Shown: positions 41,767 through 50,931, counted from the first letter of the stretch. The stretch is 64,000 bases of DNA from Streptomyces sp. NBC_00234 (GCF_036195325.1 NZ_CP108101.1:4402001-4466000), one strand, 5' to 3'. Notes: generated by a model from the sequence alone, not told the origin. Program-made: numbers and translations.

Positions 41767-43043
41767 GCCGGTGCCCCCTGCTCCTCGCCCCGACCCGCGT
41801 TCTCCAGTACCGCGCTCAACGGCTCGTACAGATCGGCGGGTTCACGGAAGAGCACGCCGGTCATGCCCAGCGCGACGGCCGCGTCGACGTTCTCCTGCCG
41901 GTCGTCCACGAACAGGCACCGGTTCATCGGCACTCCCGCGCGGGCAGCCGCCCTCTCGTAGATCGCCGGGTCCGGCTTCGCGACCATCTCGCGGGCGCTG
42001 CTGACCACATGGTCGGCCAGGTCGGACAGGCCCAACGAGGCGAGGTCCTCCTCCAGTTGGACGGAGGCGTTGGTGACCAGGACGAGCGGGACCCGGTCCC
42101 GTACCCGGCGCAGCAGCGCCACCACCTCCTCGTCCGCCCAGAACGGGGCCCTGGCCAGCGCGAACCCCAGCTCGTACGCCTGCGGCTCGGTCACCCGGCC
42201 GAAGAGGTGGGGGACGAGGGTCCCGACCCACTCGTCCGGGGTGATCTTGCCGAGGAGCAGTGGCAGGTCGACCTCCGGGGCGTAGGCGACGTCCATGGTG
42301 GTGCCCTCGGGCAGGCCCGCGGCCCGCTCCAGGGCGGCCAGCCGCGTCGTGTCGTAGAAGCGGATCACGTTGTCGAGGTCGCAGAGCACCGCGTCGTAGG
42401 GGCGGTCGGCCGGTTGGCCCGCCCCGTTCGCGAAGTCCACGATGTCGCGTGCTGCCTCGCGCAGGCCGGTGAAGTGCCGGTGCGCGCCGCCCGTGGCGAG
42501 GGGCGCGTTCACCGACCAGACGGTCATCCCGGCCCGCAGCCCGGACCGGACGCCGGACGGGGCGTCCTCGACGACGAGACAGTCCTCGGGCCTGGCCCCC
42601 AGCCGCTCGGCCGCCAGCAGATACGGCACGGGGGACGGCTTGCCCTCCTCGACCGAGGCCGCGTCCACGACCACGTCCGGCATCGGCAGCCCCGTACGGG
42701 AGAACCTGCCGCGCACCCGGTGCTCGTAGTTGGACGTCACCAGGGCCCACGACCCGGCCGGAAGGGCGGCCAGCAGTTCCGCGGCGCCCTCGAAGGCGGT
42801 GTAGTGGCCGGTCAGGACGTCCTCGTCCTCCAACTCGTGCAGCAGGGCCAGGCACGCGGCGGGGTCCCGGTCGGGGGCGACCTCGGCGAACGTCTCCAGG
42901 GGGCGGGTGCGCAGGGCCGTCCGGTAGACCTCATCGGGGTCGAGCCCGTGTCGCAGCGCCCAGGTGCCCCAGACCCGGCGCTGGTTGTCGAGCGCGTCGA
43001 TGAGGGTGCCGTCGACGTCGAAGAGCACGTACTTCGCGGGCAT
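41763..43043 (-). CDS. tandem HAD-hydrolase fusion
   Basis: 426 aa containing two complete HAD domains. Domain 1: DVDGTLID (motif I), TSNYE (II), KPSP (III), VVEDAPSGV (IV). Domain 2 begins near residue 215: CDLDNVIRFYD (I), VTNASV (II), KPDPA (III), FVDDRQENVD (IV). Both domains keep their catalytic Asp pairs. ATG 43043 has weak upstream purines. It overlaps the downstream kinase gene by 4 nt. Two-headed HAD proteins are uncommon; each half alone resembles ordinary phosphoglycolate- or sugar-phosphatase-like enzymes. Confidence 0.88.
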   Translation of the reverse strand: MPAKYVLFDVDGTLIDALDNQRRVWGTWALRHGLDPDEVYRTALRTRPLETFAEVAPDRDPAACLALLHELEDEDVLTGHYTAFEGAAELLAALPAGSWALVTSNYEHRVRGRFSRTGLPMPDVVVDAASVEEGKPSPVPYLLAAERLGARPEDCLVVEDAPSGVRSGLRAGMTVWSVNAPLATGGAHRHFTGLREAARDIVDFANGAGQPADRPYDAVLCDLDNVIRFYDTTRLAALERAAGLPEGTTMDVAYAPEVDLPLLLGKITPDEWVGTLVPHLFGRVTEPQAYELGFALARAPFWADEEVVALLRRVRDRVPLVLVTNASVQLEEDLASLGLSDLADHVVSSAREMVAKPDPAIYERAAARAGVPMNRCLFVDDRQENVDAAVALGMTGVLFREPADLYEPLSAVLENAGRGEEQGAPA

Positions 43044-43102
43044 CGCAGATCTCCGTCCTGCTTCGTGGCTGAACCGTCGAGTATGCACGGGCCCGTTCCG
43101 CC

Positions 43103-43208
43103 GGCTCGGGCGCGGGGATGTCCGGGGCGGTTCCCGCTCGTCCGGCGCGGGATGTCCGGGGCCTTTCCCGCTCACTCCGGCGCGGGGATGTCCAGGGCCG
43201 TTCCGTAC
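43103..43208. repeat. three tandem copies of about 34 bp spanning a gene end
   Basis: GGCGCGGGGATGTCC-type units start near 43108, 43144 and 43179, each followed by GGGGC or AGGGC and TTCC. The rightmost copy encodes the C-terminus of the FMN-binding protein (ALDIPAPE, stop at 43172); the other two are noncoding copies of that tail sequence. Confidence 0.7.
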
Positions 43209-43690
43209 AGGCGGGACACGTGGATACGGATCACCACGCGGTGTTCCGCGACCAGCTGTTCCAGGAACGCCGCTTCGTCCGCCGGATCCTCGAAGCCCGG
43301 TGTCAGGGAGAGCAGTTCGCGTCCCACCGCGTCGCCGGGCTCGGTGGTCGCCTCCGAGACCTCGGCCTCGCCCTCGGCCACGGCGAAGGACCAGACATCG
43401 GGGCCCTGGACGTGGAGGGCGGCACGGGGAGTGGCGCGTACCAGACGGGACTTGAGCCGTTCGGCGGTGGTGGAGACCCGTACGGTCCGGGTGTCCTCGT
43501 CCCAGCGGTAGAGGACGGTCGACAGGTGGGGATGGCCCGTGCTCCGGACGTTCGCGAGGACGCCGAACTGCTGCTCCCGCAGCAGCCGGGAGAGCTCGGG
43601 CCAGGTGAGGACGCGGGGCGCGGGTCCGCCGGGCGACTTCTCCTCGGTCGCTTCGTCCGTCGTGCTGTCGGTGGTGTTCGCTGCGCGCAT
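43172..43690 (-). CDS. pyridoxamine-5'-phosphate-oxidase-fold FMN/F420-binding protein
   Basis: 172 aa with a split beta-barrel fold: LLREQQFGVLANVRSTGHPHLSTV (about 37-60), then RTVRVSTTAERLKSRLVRATPRAALHV, typical of F420- or FMN-dependent PNPOx-like reductases. Cofactor cannot be decided by eye. ATG 43690 is preceded by GAACGAG. No clear partner; downstream of an MFS exporter gene by 81 nt and possibly cotranscribed. Confidence 0.83.
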   Translation of the reverse strand: MRAANTTDSTTDEATEEKSPGGPAPRVLTWPELSRLLREQQFGVLANVRSTGHPHLSTVLYRWDEDTRTVRVSTTAERLKSRLVRATPRAALHVQGPDVWSFAVAEGEAEVSEATTEPGDAVGRELLSLTPGFEDPADEAAFLEQLVAEHRVVIRIHVSRLYGTALDIPAPE

Positions 43691-43771
43691 GGCGAGGGTT
43701 CCTCTCGTTCGTACGGTGGGGTTGGTCGGGGGGTGCGGGCTTGGGCCGTCAGGCGCCCCGGGCCTCGGCTT

Positions 43772-45235
43772 TCAGGCGTCGGTCGTGGGGCGTCGCAGTA
43801 CGAAGAAGGCGACGGCGAAGGCGGTGACGAGCAGTCCCGTACCGACGCCGAAGGCCAGGTGGTAGCCGCCGGTCAGGGCCTCGGCCCGGCTGTGGCCGTC
43901 CGCCCGGAGGTGGTCCGTGCGGGTCGCGGCCAGAGTGGACAGCACGGCGACGCCGAGCGCCATGCCGATCTGTTGCGTGGTGTTGAAGAACCCCGAGGCG
44001 AGTCCGGCGTCGTCGTCCCCCGCGCCGGACATGCCGAGCGTCGTCAGTGCCGGGAGCGCGAGCCCGAACCCTGCGGCGAGGAGCATCACGGGCAGCAGGT
44101 CGGTGACGTAGTCCGCCTCCGCCGGAAGGCGGGTGAGGAGCCCGAGCGTGCCGATGAGGAGGGCGATCCCGGCCAGCAGGACACGGCGTTCACCGAAGCG
44201 GGCGTTCAGCCGGGCGGAGACGCCGAGGGACACGGCGCCGATGATCGCGGCGGCCGGAAGCATGGCCAGGCCGGTCTCGGCGGCGCTGTATCCGAGCACG
44301 TTCTGGAGGTAGAGGGCCACGAGGATCTGGAAGGCGAACAGCGCGGCCACCATCAGGACCTGGACCAGGTTGGCCCCCGAGACGCTGCGGGACCGGAGGA
44401 TCCGCAAGGGCATGAGCGGGGTGCCGGCGGTGGCCTGGCGGGCGACGAAGGCGGCCAGCAGGGCGAGCGCGAGTGCGCCGAGGCCGAGCGTGGGGGCCGA
44501 AGTCCAGCCGTACTCCTCGACCTTGACGACCGTGTAGATGCCGAGGATCAGGCCGGAGGTGACGAGGAGCGCGCCGATGAGGTCGGCCCCCGCCCCGAGT
44601 CCGAGACCGCGGTCGGCGGGCAGGACGCGCAGGGCGATCACGAGGGCGGCGAGCCCGATCGGCAGGTTGATGAAGAAGATCCAGTGCCAGTCGAGGGCGT
44701 CGGTGAGGACGCCGCCGAGCACCTGGCCGATGGAGGCGCCCGCGGCGCCGGTGAAGGAGAACACGGCGATGGCTCTCGCGCGTTCCCGGGGGTCGGTGAA
44801 CAGGGTGATGAGGATGCCCAGTCCGACCGCCGAGGCCATCGCGCTGCCGACGCCCTGGAGGAAGCGGGCGGCGATCAGTACGGCGGGCGAGGTGGCGGCG
44901 CCGGCGAGCAGGGAGGCCGTGGTGAACACGGCGGTGCCGGCCACGAACATGCGCTTGCGGCCGATCAGGTCGCCGAGGCGTCCGGCGAGCAGGAGCAGGC
45001 TGCCGAACGCGATCAGGTAGGCGTTGACCACCCAGCTGAGGCCGGCGGGGGTGAACCCCAGATCGCTCTGGATGGCGGGCATCGCCACGGTCACGATCGA
45101 GCCGTCGAGCACGATCATCAGCATCCCGGTGGCGATCACTCCGAGGGCGAGCCTGCGGGTGCGCGTCGTGGGTGCGGGGGAGGGGCTGGTGGGTGCGGAG
45201 TCCAGCGGCGGTGCGGAGGGTGCGGTGGCAGGCAT
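43772..45235 (-). CDS. MFS drug transporter, 14-helix EmrB/QacA family
   Basis: 487 aa with about 14 membrane helices and the DHA2 landmarks: motif near TM1 (MLMIVLDGSIVTVAMPAI), GRLGDLIGRKRMF between TM2 and TM3, and FTGAAGASIGQVLGG. It would export hydrophobic drugs by proton exchange. AGGAGA precedes ATG 45235. The 158-nt gap to the MarR gene holds a likely -10 (TACGGT) and GCAGA repeats near 45276-45295 that could be the MarR operator. Confidence 0.9.
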   Translation of the reverse strand: MPATAPSAPPLDSAPTSPSPAPTTRTRRLALGVIATGMLMIVLDGSIVTVAMPAIQSDLGFTPAGLSWVVNAYLIAFGSLLLLAGRLGDLIGRKRMFVAGTAVFTTASLLAGAATSPAVLIAARFLQGVGSAMASAVGLGILITLFTDPRERARAIAVFSFTGAAGASIGQVLGGVLTDALDWHWIFFINLPIGLAALVIALRVLPADRGLGLGAGADLIGALLVTSGLILGIYTVVKVEEYGWTSAPTLGLGALALALLAAFVARQATAGTPLMPLRILRSRSVSGANLVQVLMVAALFAFQILVALYLQNVLGYSAAETGLAMLPAAAIIGAVSLGVSARLNARFGERRVLLAGIALLIGTLGLLTRLPAEADYVTDLLPVMLLAAGFGLALPALTTLGMSGAGDDDAGLASGFFNTTQQIGMALGVAVLSTLAATRTDHLRADGHSRAEALTGGYHLAFGVGTGLLVTAFAVAFFVLRRPTTDA

Positions 45236-45393
45236 CGGTTGTCTCCTGTCGGTTGGTTCGACATGAGAAACCGTAGCAGATGGTTTTGTTGCAGACTATC
45301 TTTCTCGGTCCGTCTTTCCGTCTGTTTCCGCTCCGCTCTCGCTCCCCTCCTCGCTCTCTTCCTCGCCCCGGTCCTCGCCCCCGCCCTCGCTCC

Positions 45394-45882
45394 CTACTTC
45401 TTGCTCTGGCGGGCGCGCCTGGCCGGCCCGGGGCTCTCCGTCGGGGTGGCGAGGTGGTCGGTGGCCAGCTGGTTGAGGGCCCGCAGGAGGGTCTTGCGGT
45501 CACCCTCGGGGAGCGCGACGAGCGCGTCCTTGTGTACCTGGTCGACGATGGCCTGGCTCCGGGCGGCCTGTCGGGCACCCTCCTCGGTGACCGCGATGAT
45601 TCGTGCCCGCCGGTCCCGGGTGGACGGGCGGCGCTCGGCGAGGCCCGCGGCCTCCAGGGCGTCCACGGTCACGACCATCGTCGTCTTGTCCATGTCGCCG
45701 ATCTCGGCGAGCTGGATCTGGGTGCGCTCCTCCTCCAGTGCGTGGACCAGGACGCAGTGCATGCGCGCGGTCAGTCCGATCTCGGCCAGGGCTGCGGACA
45801 TGCGGGTGCGCAGGACGTAGCTGGTGTGGTCCAGGAGGAAGGAGAGATCCGGTTCCGTACGGGTGGGAGTCATGGCAGTCAT
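45394..45882 (-). CDS. MarR-family regulator
   Basis: 162-aa winged-helix regulator (LAEIGDMDKTTMVVTVDALEAAGL recognition region; RRPSTRDRRARI wing). Start ATG 45882 is chosen because TACGCT (45890-45895 complement) lies 7 nt before it; an ATG at 45873 is also possible. It precedes the MFS exporter gene on the same strand, so it is the probable repressor of that exporter. Confidence 0.9.
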   Translation of the reverse strand: MTAMTPTRTEPDLSFLLDHTSYVLRTRMSAALAEIGLTARMHCVLVHALEEERTQIQLAEIGDMDKTTMVVTVDALEAAGLAERRPSTRDRRARIIAVTEEGARQAARSQAIVDQVHKDALVALPEGDRKTLLRALNQLATDHLATPTESPGPARRARQSKK

Positions 45883-45962
45883 GCTCACCAGCGTAACAAT
45901 TAGGTCCGTGGCGGATGGTCCGGTAAAGGATTGTCTGCTCGGGGGTGCATTCTCCCCCTCGT

Positions 45963-46295
45963 TCAGGGCAGCGTGCGCCGCACGAGGGCTTCGGCGAAGG
46001 GTTCCCCGGTGCGCTCGGCGTGCGTCATGCGCTCCCGGACCTCGCTGAGCGTGCGGGGCCGGTAGCCCGGCCCGCCGAAGCAGCAGTCCTTGTGGAAGCG
46101 AACGCCCGCGTGCAGCAGGACCGAGAGGGTCCGCCAGGCCGCGGTGTCCCGCCGCCGCGGCGGGGCGAAGGCCGAACCGACGTGGATCAGCGGCTCGGTA
46201 CAGCGCGGACAGACGCGGTCCCGGGACCGGTCGTACGGCTGCTTGTACGAGGCCCTGCACGGCAGGCAGACGTACGCGGACTTCACGTGGGACAT
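45963..46295 (-). CDS. 110-aa zinc-ribbon-like protein of unknown function
   Basis: Two CxxC pairs (Cys10/Cys13 in YVCLPC and Cys29/Cys32 in RVCPRC) form a probable zinc ribbon at the N-terminus; a later VRFHKDCCFGGPGYRPRTL segment has two adjacent Cys. The rest is basic and helical. ATG 46295 has TAGCCT 7 nt upstream, so the mRNA is probably leaderless. I do not recognise the family. Confidence 0.8.
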   Translation of the reverse strand: MSHVKSAYVCLPCRASYKQPYDRSRDRVCPRCTEPLIHVGSAFAPPRRRDTAAWRTLSVLLHAGVRFHKDCCFGGPGYRPRTLSEVRERMTHAERTGEPFAEALVRRTLP

Positions 46296-46346
46296 GGGGA
46301 CGAGGCTAGGCGGCGCGAGCCGGGCGCACGAGCGGTTTTCGTCGCG

Positions 46347-46943
46347 CTACTTGCGCGCGTCGACCGGCCGGTAGGTGCAGACGTTCACGCCCGTGCCGCT
46401 GGTGACCGTGGAGACCAGCTCCAGCGTGTTCAGCGCCCCGCCGTCGGGGAAGATCGACTTACCGCCGCCGAGCAGCACCGGCATGATCATGAGTCGCAGT
46501 TCGTCGACGAGGCCCTCGCTCAGGAGGGTGCGTACGAGCGTGGGGCTCCCCATCACCACGAGGTCACCGCCCTCGGCGTCCCGCAGCTCACGGATGCGGG
46601 CGACGGCCTCGTCGCCGGGGATGCGCGTGGTGTTGTTCCAGGTCAGCTCGTCGTCGCCGAGGGTCCGGGACACGACGTACTTGGGCAGCGAGTTCATCCG
46701 GTCGGCGAACGGATCGCCGGCCCGCTCGGGCCACGCGCCCGCCATCGTCTTCCACGTACGACGGCCGAACAGAAGCCCCCCGGCCTTCGCCGTCGCCTCG
46801 TCGAAGGCACCACCCACGACCTCGTCGAAGAACGGGTGCGTCCACCCGCCGTGCGCGAAACCCCCGTCCTCGTCCTCGCCCTTGCCGCCGGGGGCCTGCA
46901 CGACGCCGTCCAGGCTGATGAACTCGGTGATCACGATGCGCAT
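46347..46943 (-). CDS. dihydrofolate-reductase-fold protein (RibD C-terminal type)
   Basis: 198 aa: ITEFISLDGVVQAPGG start, LLFGRRTWKTMAGAWP, KYVVSRTL, GDLVVMGSPTLVRTLL (NADPH region) and LMIMPVLLGGGKSIF. This is the widespread YyaP/YwjB-like reductase family, distinct from folate reductase FolA. GAGGAG precedes ATG 46943. Physiological substrate unknown. Confidence 0.88.
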   Translation of the reverse strand: MRIVITEFISLDGVVQAPGGKGEDEDGGFAHGGWTHPFFDEVVGGAFDEATAKAGGLLFGRRTWKTMAGAWPERAGDPFADRMNSLPKYVVSRTLGDDELTWNNTTRIPGDEAVARIRELRDAEGGDLVVMGSPTLVRTLLSEGLVDELRLMIMPVLLGGGKSIFPDGGALNTLELVSTVTSGTGVNVCTYRPVDARK

Positions 46944-47187
46944 GGGATGGGCTCCTCGGTTGCGTGTGCGGGGTACGCCACATAAGACCGCCGCTCCGCG
47001 CGGAAGTCATCGCGGCCACTCGATCATGCGGTGTGATCCAGCCCACATGCGTCATCGACGGCGATCCACGCCTTGCGGATGCTCCGTACCGGTGGCCGCA
47101 ACGGTGAATCCGCAAACCGCGCGCTCTGTCCGGCTGCCGCGCTCGCGACGTACGGAAGGGCCATGGCGTTCGTCATGAGGGTCCCCA

Positions 47188-47895
47188 TCACATCTGGCGC
47201 GGAGGTTCCCAGACCGAGCAGTCGTGGGCGAAGAGCACACGTCGTGGGTCGAAGTCGACGAGGCGCTCCAGCCAGTGCGGATAGGGAGGGAGCGGCTGCT
47301 CCACGCCGTGAAGTGCCGCGTGACGGGCCAGTTGGTCGGAGGCGAAGTGGGAGGCGAAGTCGTGTGCCTGGCCGGCGAGGACCACTGTGCCGTCGCTGTG
47401 TCGGAGGACCAGCGACTGATGCCCTTGGGTGTGACCAGGCGTGGGAATGATCCGGACTCCCGGCCAGACCTCGGCTTCACCGGCGAGTTCCTCGTAGGTC
47501 GCGCCGGGGAAGTCGATCAGTTCGTCGAAGGTGTAGTTGCCCTGGCGGGCGGTGGCCAGTTCGACGTCCTGGACCAGGATGGGCGTGCCGGCCATGAGGG
47601 GATTGCCGCCGCAGTGGTCGAAGTGAAGGTGGCAGTTCACGACCAGGGAGATGTCGCGGAGGGCGACTCCGGACGCCGACAGGGCCTCCTGCAGTGCTCG
47701 GCGTCGGGGCCGGTAGTGCGCTTCCGTCCCGGGGTCCGCGTCACCGATGCCGGTATCGAAGAGGATCAGCCCCTTGTCGTGCTGCACCAGGTAGGCAAGG
47801 ACAGGTTCGACTCGTGGTTGTGGGCCGCCTGTCTCCGATGCCGGACGGACGAAGTACCCCAGATCCAGCCGACGTACTGCCGTGTTCTTCCCCAT
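47188..47895 (-). CDS. metallo-beta-lactamase-fold hydrolase (AHL-lactonase-like)
   Basis: 235 aa with the HxHxDH zinc motif at His89-His91-Asp93-His94 (NCHLHFDHCGG), then THE-type TPGHTQGHQSL and GQAHD. The layout resembles N-acyl homoserine lactonases such as AiiA and related lactone hydrolases. The start ATG 47895 has CAGGCT 6 nt upstream. It is divergent from the nucleotidyltransferase gene. Quorum-quenching or gamma-butyrolactone cleavage is possible, not shown. Confidence 0.83.
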   Translation of the reverse strand: MGKNTAVRRLDLGYFVRPASETGGPQPRVEPVLAYLVQHDKGLILFDTGIGDADPGTEAHYRPRRRALQEALSASGVALRDISLVVNCHLHFDHCGGNPLMAGTPILVQDVELATARQGNYTFDELIDFPGATYEELAGEAEVWPGVRIIPTPGHTQGHQSLVLRHSDGTVVLAGQAHDFASHFASDQLARHAALHGVEQPLPPYPHWLERLVDFDPRRVLFAHDCSVWEPPRQM

Positions 47896-48034
47896 GCGGC
47901 CAGCCTGGCAGGTCGCGGCGCGACATCCAGCCGGTCTGCCGAGAGCAGAGCTGCTGGGAGCTCGTTCGGAACGCAACGCAGATATGGGCGTAATTCGTTC
48001 GCCGTTCCGGGTGCTCGCTTCTAGCCTGCTTCGC

Positions 48035-48529
48035 GTGATGACTGCTGAATGCGTGGTGTCCGTCCTTGCTCTGCTGCGACAAGCAGAGGTGGATGTCTGG
48101 ATCGGCGGAGGGTGGGGAATCGATGCTCTGATCGGTGAACAGACCCGAGACCATCGCGACTTGGACCTGATGCATCGGCAGGACCAGGAGACCGCTGTGG
48201 TGTCCGCTCTCGCTGAGGCCGGTTTCGTGGAGAGCTTGAGCTGGAGGCCCGTCCGCTTTGTCGTCACTGCTCCGGACGGCCGGGAGATCGACCTTCATCC
48301 CCTCGTCTTCGCCGACGATGGCTCTGCGGTGCAGGCGTCACCCGAACCGGAGCGTCCCTTCGTCTATCCCTCCTCGTGCTTCGTGACCGGGACGGTCAAG
48401 GGGACGACTGTCCCGTGTCTGTCCGCCGAGCAGCAGGTCTCCTTCCATCAGGGATACGAGCCGACGGACCGCGATCGGCACGACATGGCTCAGCTCCGTC
48501 GCGTCTTCGGGATCGCCACCCACTTCTGA
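48035..48529 (+). CDS. LinA/aminoglycoside-type nucleotidyltransferase
   Basis: 164 aa with the minimal nucleotidyltransferase motif GGGWGIDALIG followed by RDLDL (Asp42, Asp44) and EIDLHPLVF, as in lincosamide adenylyltransferases LnuA/LinA. Such enzymes add AMP to antibiotic hydroxyls. The start GTG 48035 follows TAGCCT (48022-48027) by 7 nt; ATG 48038 is next. It is divergent from the lactonase-like gene. Antibiotic resistance is a guess; other nucleotidyl transfer is possible. Confidence 0.82.
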   Translation: MMTAECVVSVLALLRQAEVDVWIGGGWGIDALIGEQTRDHRDLDLMHRQDQETAVVSALAEAGFVESLSWRPVRFVVTAPDGREIDLHPLVFADDGSAVQASPEPERPFVYPSSCFVTGTVKGTTVPCLSAEQQVSFHQGYEPTDRDRHDMAQLRRVFGIATHF

Positions 48530-48688
48530 TCCGGTTCTCACGGCGGGGATGCCAACACCGCTGACCTCTAGCGGAATTGAGTAGTCGTCCAAGCTCGGCG
48601 GCTCCTACGTTCGGCCGCGTGACGGACGAATGTTTTGGGCATCCACGGCTCGCCGTGATCTATCCAGCCCGACGCGCCTGGGGGGGAG

Positions 48689-48894
48689 TTGAACCGCGAA
48701 GCCTCCTACCGCGTGACGGAGATCCCGGATGTCGGCGCCGTCGAAAGCTGGGTCCAGGTGGTCGAGGTGAGCGAGCCGCTGGTGACGTTCCGCTGGACCT
48801 ACGTGTTCGCTGCCGACGGGCAGGTACTGACGTCGGACTCCACCTTGCGCTTCCGTGCGGCAAGGAGTTCGTCTTCGTCGCGCGACGTCCGTAG
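48689..48894 (+). pseudogene. remnant of a class I methyltransferase C-terminus
   Basis: The frame from TTG 48689 reads SYRVTEIPDVGAVESWVQVV and then VTFRWTYVFAADGQVLTSDS, resembling the end region of SAM-dependent methyltransferases found next to APH genes. A frameshift near 48865 then moves to KEFVFVARRP and stop (48892-48894). The N-terminal SAM-binding part and the middle are missing. A decayed gene. Confidence 0.5.
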
Positions 48895-48924
48895 GCCATG
48901 GGAGCGGGGCCGGATGATGCCGGT

Positions 48925-49833
48925 TCACTGCTCGCCGGCAGCCTCCAGGATCGCTCGGAGACGCGACAGGCATTCGCTGACGAAGAGGGGGTAGGTGCCC
49001 CAGTAGTACGACACCCCGCTGACTCCGACAGCGATGGCCCATGCCCGGGCACGCAGCCACGTCACGTCGTCGAGGCTCATGGTGTCCCAGTACGCCTGTC
49101 GGGCCCCGGGGGGAAGATCCCACAGAGGCGAGTGCTCGGCGTCGGGAAAGCCGACTGAGAGGGCTCCGAAGTCGATGACGGCGTGCAGCTTCCCCTGTTG
49201 GACCAGAAGGTTGGTGGGTTTGAGGTCACCGTGGAGCCATACGTGGCGGCCGGACGGCTCGGGCAGGGCGAGCGCGCTTTGCCACAGGTGTTGCAGATGC
49301 GCGATGTCGATGTCGAGGCCCTGGAGCGTTCGGCAGTTGTCGAAGCACCCGCTGATCCACCGGTCACAAGCGTGCAGGCCGCCTCCGCGGTACCAGCTGA
49401 GCCCGCCGTGGCGCGTGGCTCCCATGAGGGGGATGGAATGCAGGCGCTGCACGATCGTCGCCAGGTCGCCTCCGAAGGCGGCCCAGTCTGTGACCGATGC
49501 GGGGCCGGCTTCATCGCCGTCGATCCAGCGGTACACCGACCAGGCGAGCGGGAATGCGGAGCTCGGGGTGCCGGCGTGCACCGGCTCCGGGATGCGACAG
49601 GGAAGGTGTGGCGCCAGCCGCGGCAGCCATGTCTGCTCTTTCGATACGGCCTTCGCGTTGTCCGGGGTGCGCGGTAGCCGCATGAGCAGGTGGTCGCCGA
49701 GCCGGTACATCGTGTTGTCCGTGCCCGCACCGGCCGGCGAGACGGGTAGGGCGGCCCATTCCGGTCGCTGCTCCCGCAGCAATGACCGGACGACCGTCTC
49801 ATTCACACGGACCTCGTTCTCATGAAGTGTCAT
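48925..49833 (-). CDS. APH-fold aminoglycoside phosphotransferase-like protein
   Basis: 302 aa: N-lobe GTDNTMYRLGDHLLMRLPR, catalytic HGDLKPTNLL, metal Asp in AVIDFGALSVGFPDAEHS, and WDTMSLDDVTWLRARAWA, the architecture of APH(3'')/streptomycin-type kinases of actinomycetes. ATG 49833 follows AAGG. Convergent with the methyltransferase remnant. Probably a resistance or self-protection enzyme; substrate unproven. Confidence 0.85.
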   Translation of the reverse strand: MTLHENEVRVNETVVRSLLREQRPEWAALPVSPAGAGTDNTMYRLGDHLLMRLPRTPDNAKAVSKEQTWLPRLAPHLPCRIPEPVHAGTPSSAFPLAWSVYRWIDGDEAGPASVTDWAAFGGDLATIVQRLHSIPLMGATRHGGLSWYRGGGLHACDRWISGCFDNCRTLQGLDIDIAHLQHLWQSALALPEPSGRHVWLHGDLKPTNLLVQQGKLHAVIDFGALSVGFPDAEHSPLWDLPPGARQAYWDTMSLDDVTWLRARAWAIAVGVSGVSYYWGTYPLFVSECLSRLRAILEAAGEQ

Positions 49834-50098
49834 GGCGAGAGCCTTCTGCCCGGACTTCGCCGCCGCCAGTGGTTTTCCCGAGGCGGACGCCGTTGTCCTG
49901 CCGCGGTGCAGCTGGCACATGGGGACTCGTTGACCTTCATGAAGGGCAGGTAGTTCGAGACTGCCGATGGCTGCCGATCTCAAACGGCCTGGCTTTCGCG
50001 GAACTCCCGCTCGCCGTGGAGACGGAAGTCCTGGCGATCGGCCCCGTGACGACATTTGTACAAGACCGAGGGCCGGCAGCCCAGGCAACCTCCCGTGT

Positions 50099-50908
50099 AT
50101 GGGTATCCACGACGGTAAGCATGTGCACGGGATGCACGTGGTCCACGACGGCCCGCGGGAGGCGCCGCCGCTCGTGCTCATCCACGGATCGGGGGCTTCG
50201 GGCGTCTCCTGGGGCCCGGTAGTGCCGGCACTGGCCAGCCGCCACCACGTCATCCGGATCGACCTCCCGGGCCACGGTCAGTCCCCGCCCGCGCCGTCGT
50301 ACGACGTGCCTGAACAGGCAGCCAGCCTGGCCGCGGTGCTCGATGAGCTCGGCCTTCGTCCGGTCACCGTGGCCGGGCACTCCAGCGGTGGATACATCGC
50401 CACCGCCCTCGCCGAACAGCGCCCGGACCTGGTGGGTTCACTCGCTCTGATCAGTAGTGGCCCGAGTCCCGACGCGCTTCTTCCGCAGCCCGTCCTCCTT
50501 CGGGTCCTGATCGGCCCGCCGATCGGCCCGCTCCTGTGGAGAATCCGTTCCGACGCGATGCTCCGCCGGGGGGTGACCGCGGTGTGCCACCGCCCGGTGG
50601 ACGTCCCGGACGAGCTGGTCGCCGACGTACGGGGCATTGGCTACCGCACTCTCAGGGCGGTGCTGCGCCAGAACGGCGCGTACATCGCCGAGAGGAGCGT
50701 ACCCGCGCGCCTGACCGCACTAGACGTCCCTGTTCTGGTGATCTTCGGCGCTGCCGACCGCCGCTGGGATCCGTCTTCGGCGCACCATTACGACATGGTG
50801 CCGAACGCGCGAATCGAGCAGCTGCCCGACGTCGGGCACTTCCCCATGCTCGAAGCGCCGGAGGCGACCGGCGAGTTGCTGCTGCGCTTCGCAGCGACGG
50901 GCCGCTGA
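50099..50908 (+). CDS. alpha/beta hydrolase
   Basis: 269 aa: oxyanion HGSGASGVSW, nucleophile Ser in GHSSGGY, Asp in FGAADRRWD, His in VGHFPML. No ribosome site precedes ATG 50099; ATG 50132 is an alternative. It is 23 nt upstream of an AraC-type gene on the same strand. Substrate unknown. The 265 nt before it (49834-50098) hold no gene I can support. Confidence 0.82.
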   Translation: MGIHDGKHVHGMHVVHDGPREAPPLVLIHGSGASGVSWGPVVPALASRHHVIRIDLPGHGQSPPAPSYDVPEQAASLAAVLDELGLRPVTVAGHSSGGYIATALAEQRPDLVGSLALISSGPSPDALLPQPVLLRVLIGPPIGPLLWRIRSDAMLRRGVTAVCHRPVDVPDELVADVRGIGYRTLRAVLRQNGAYIAERSVPARLTALDVPVLVIFGAADRRWDPSSAHHYDMVPNARIEQLPDVGHFPMLEAPEATGELLLRFAATGR

Positions 50909-50931
50909 CCCCCATTGCCTAGCCTGGTGCT

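Noticed and set aside
43044..43171. CRISPR-like short repeats
   Set aside because: Only three adjacent copies without unique spacers, and the copies derive from a gene's 3' end; a tandem duplication, not a CRISPR array.
46944..47187. Short frames between the reductase and lactonase-like genes
   Set aside because: Neither strand shows a ribosome site, motif or sustained codon bias; treated as intergenic.
49834..50098. Possible gene or fragment before the alpha/beta hydrolase (a frame reading NGLAFAELPLAVETEVLAIG)
   Set aside because: No start with a ribosome site, no recognisable family, and it overlaps the hydrolase in another frame.
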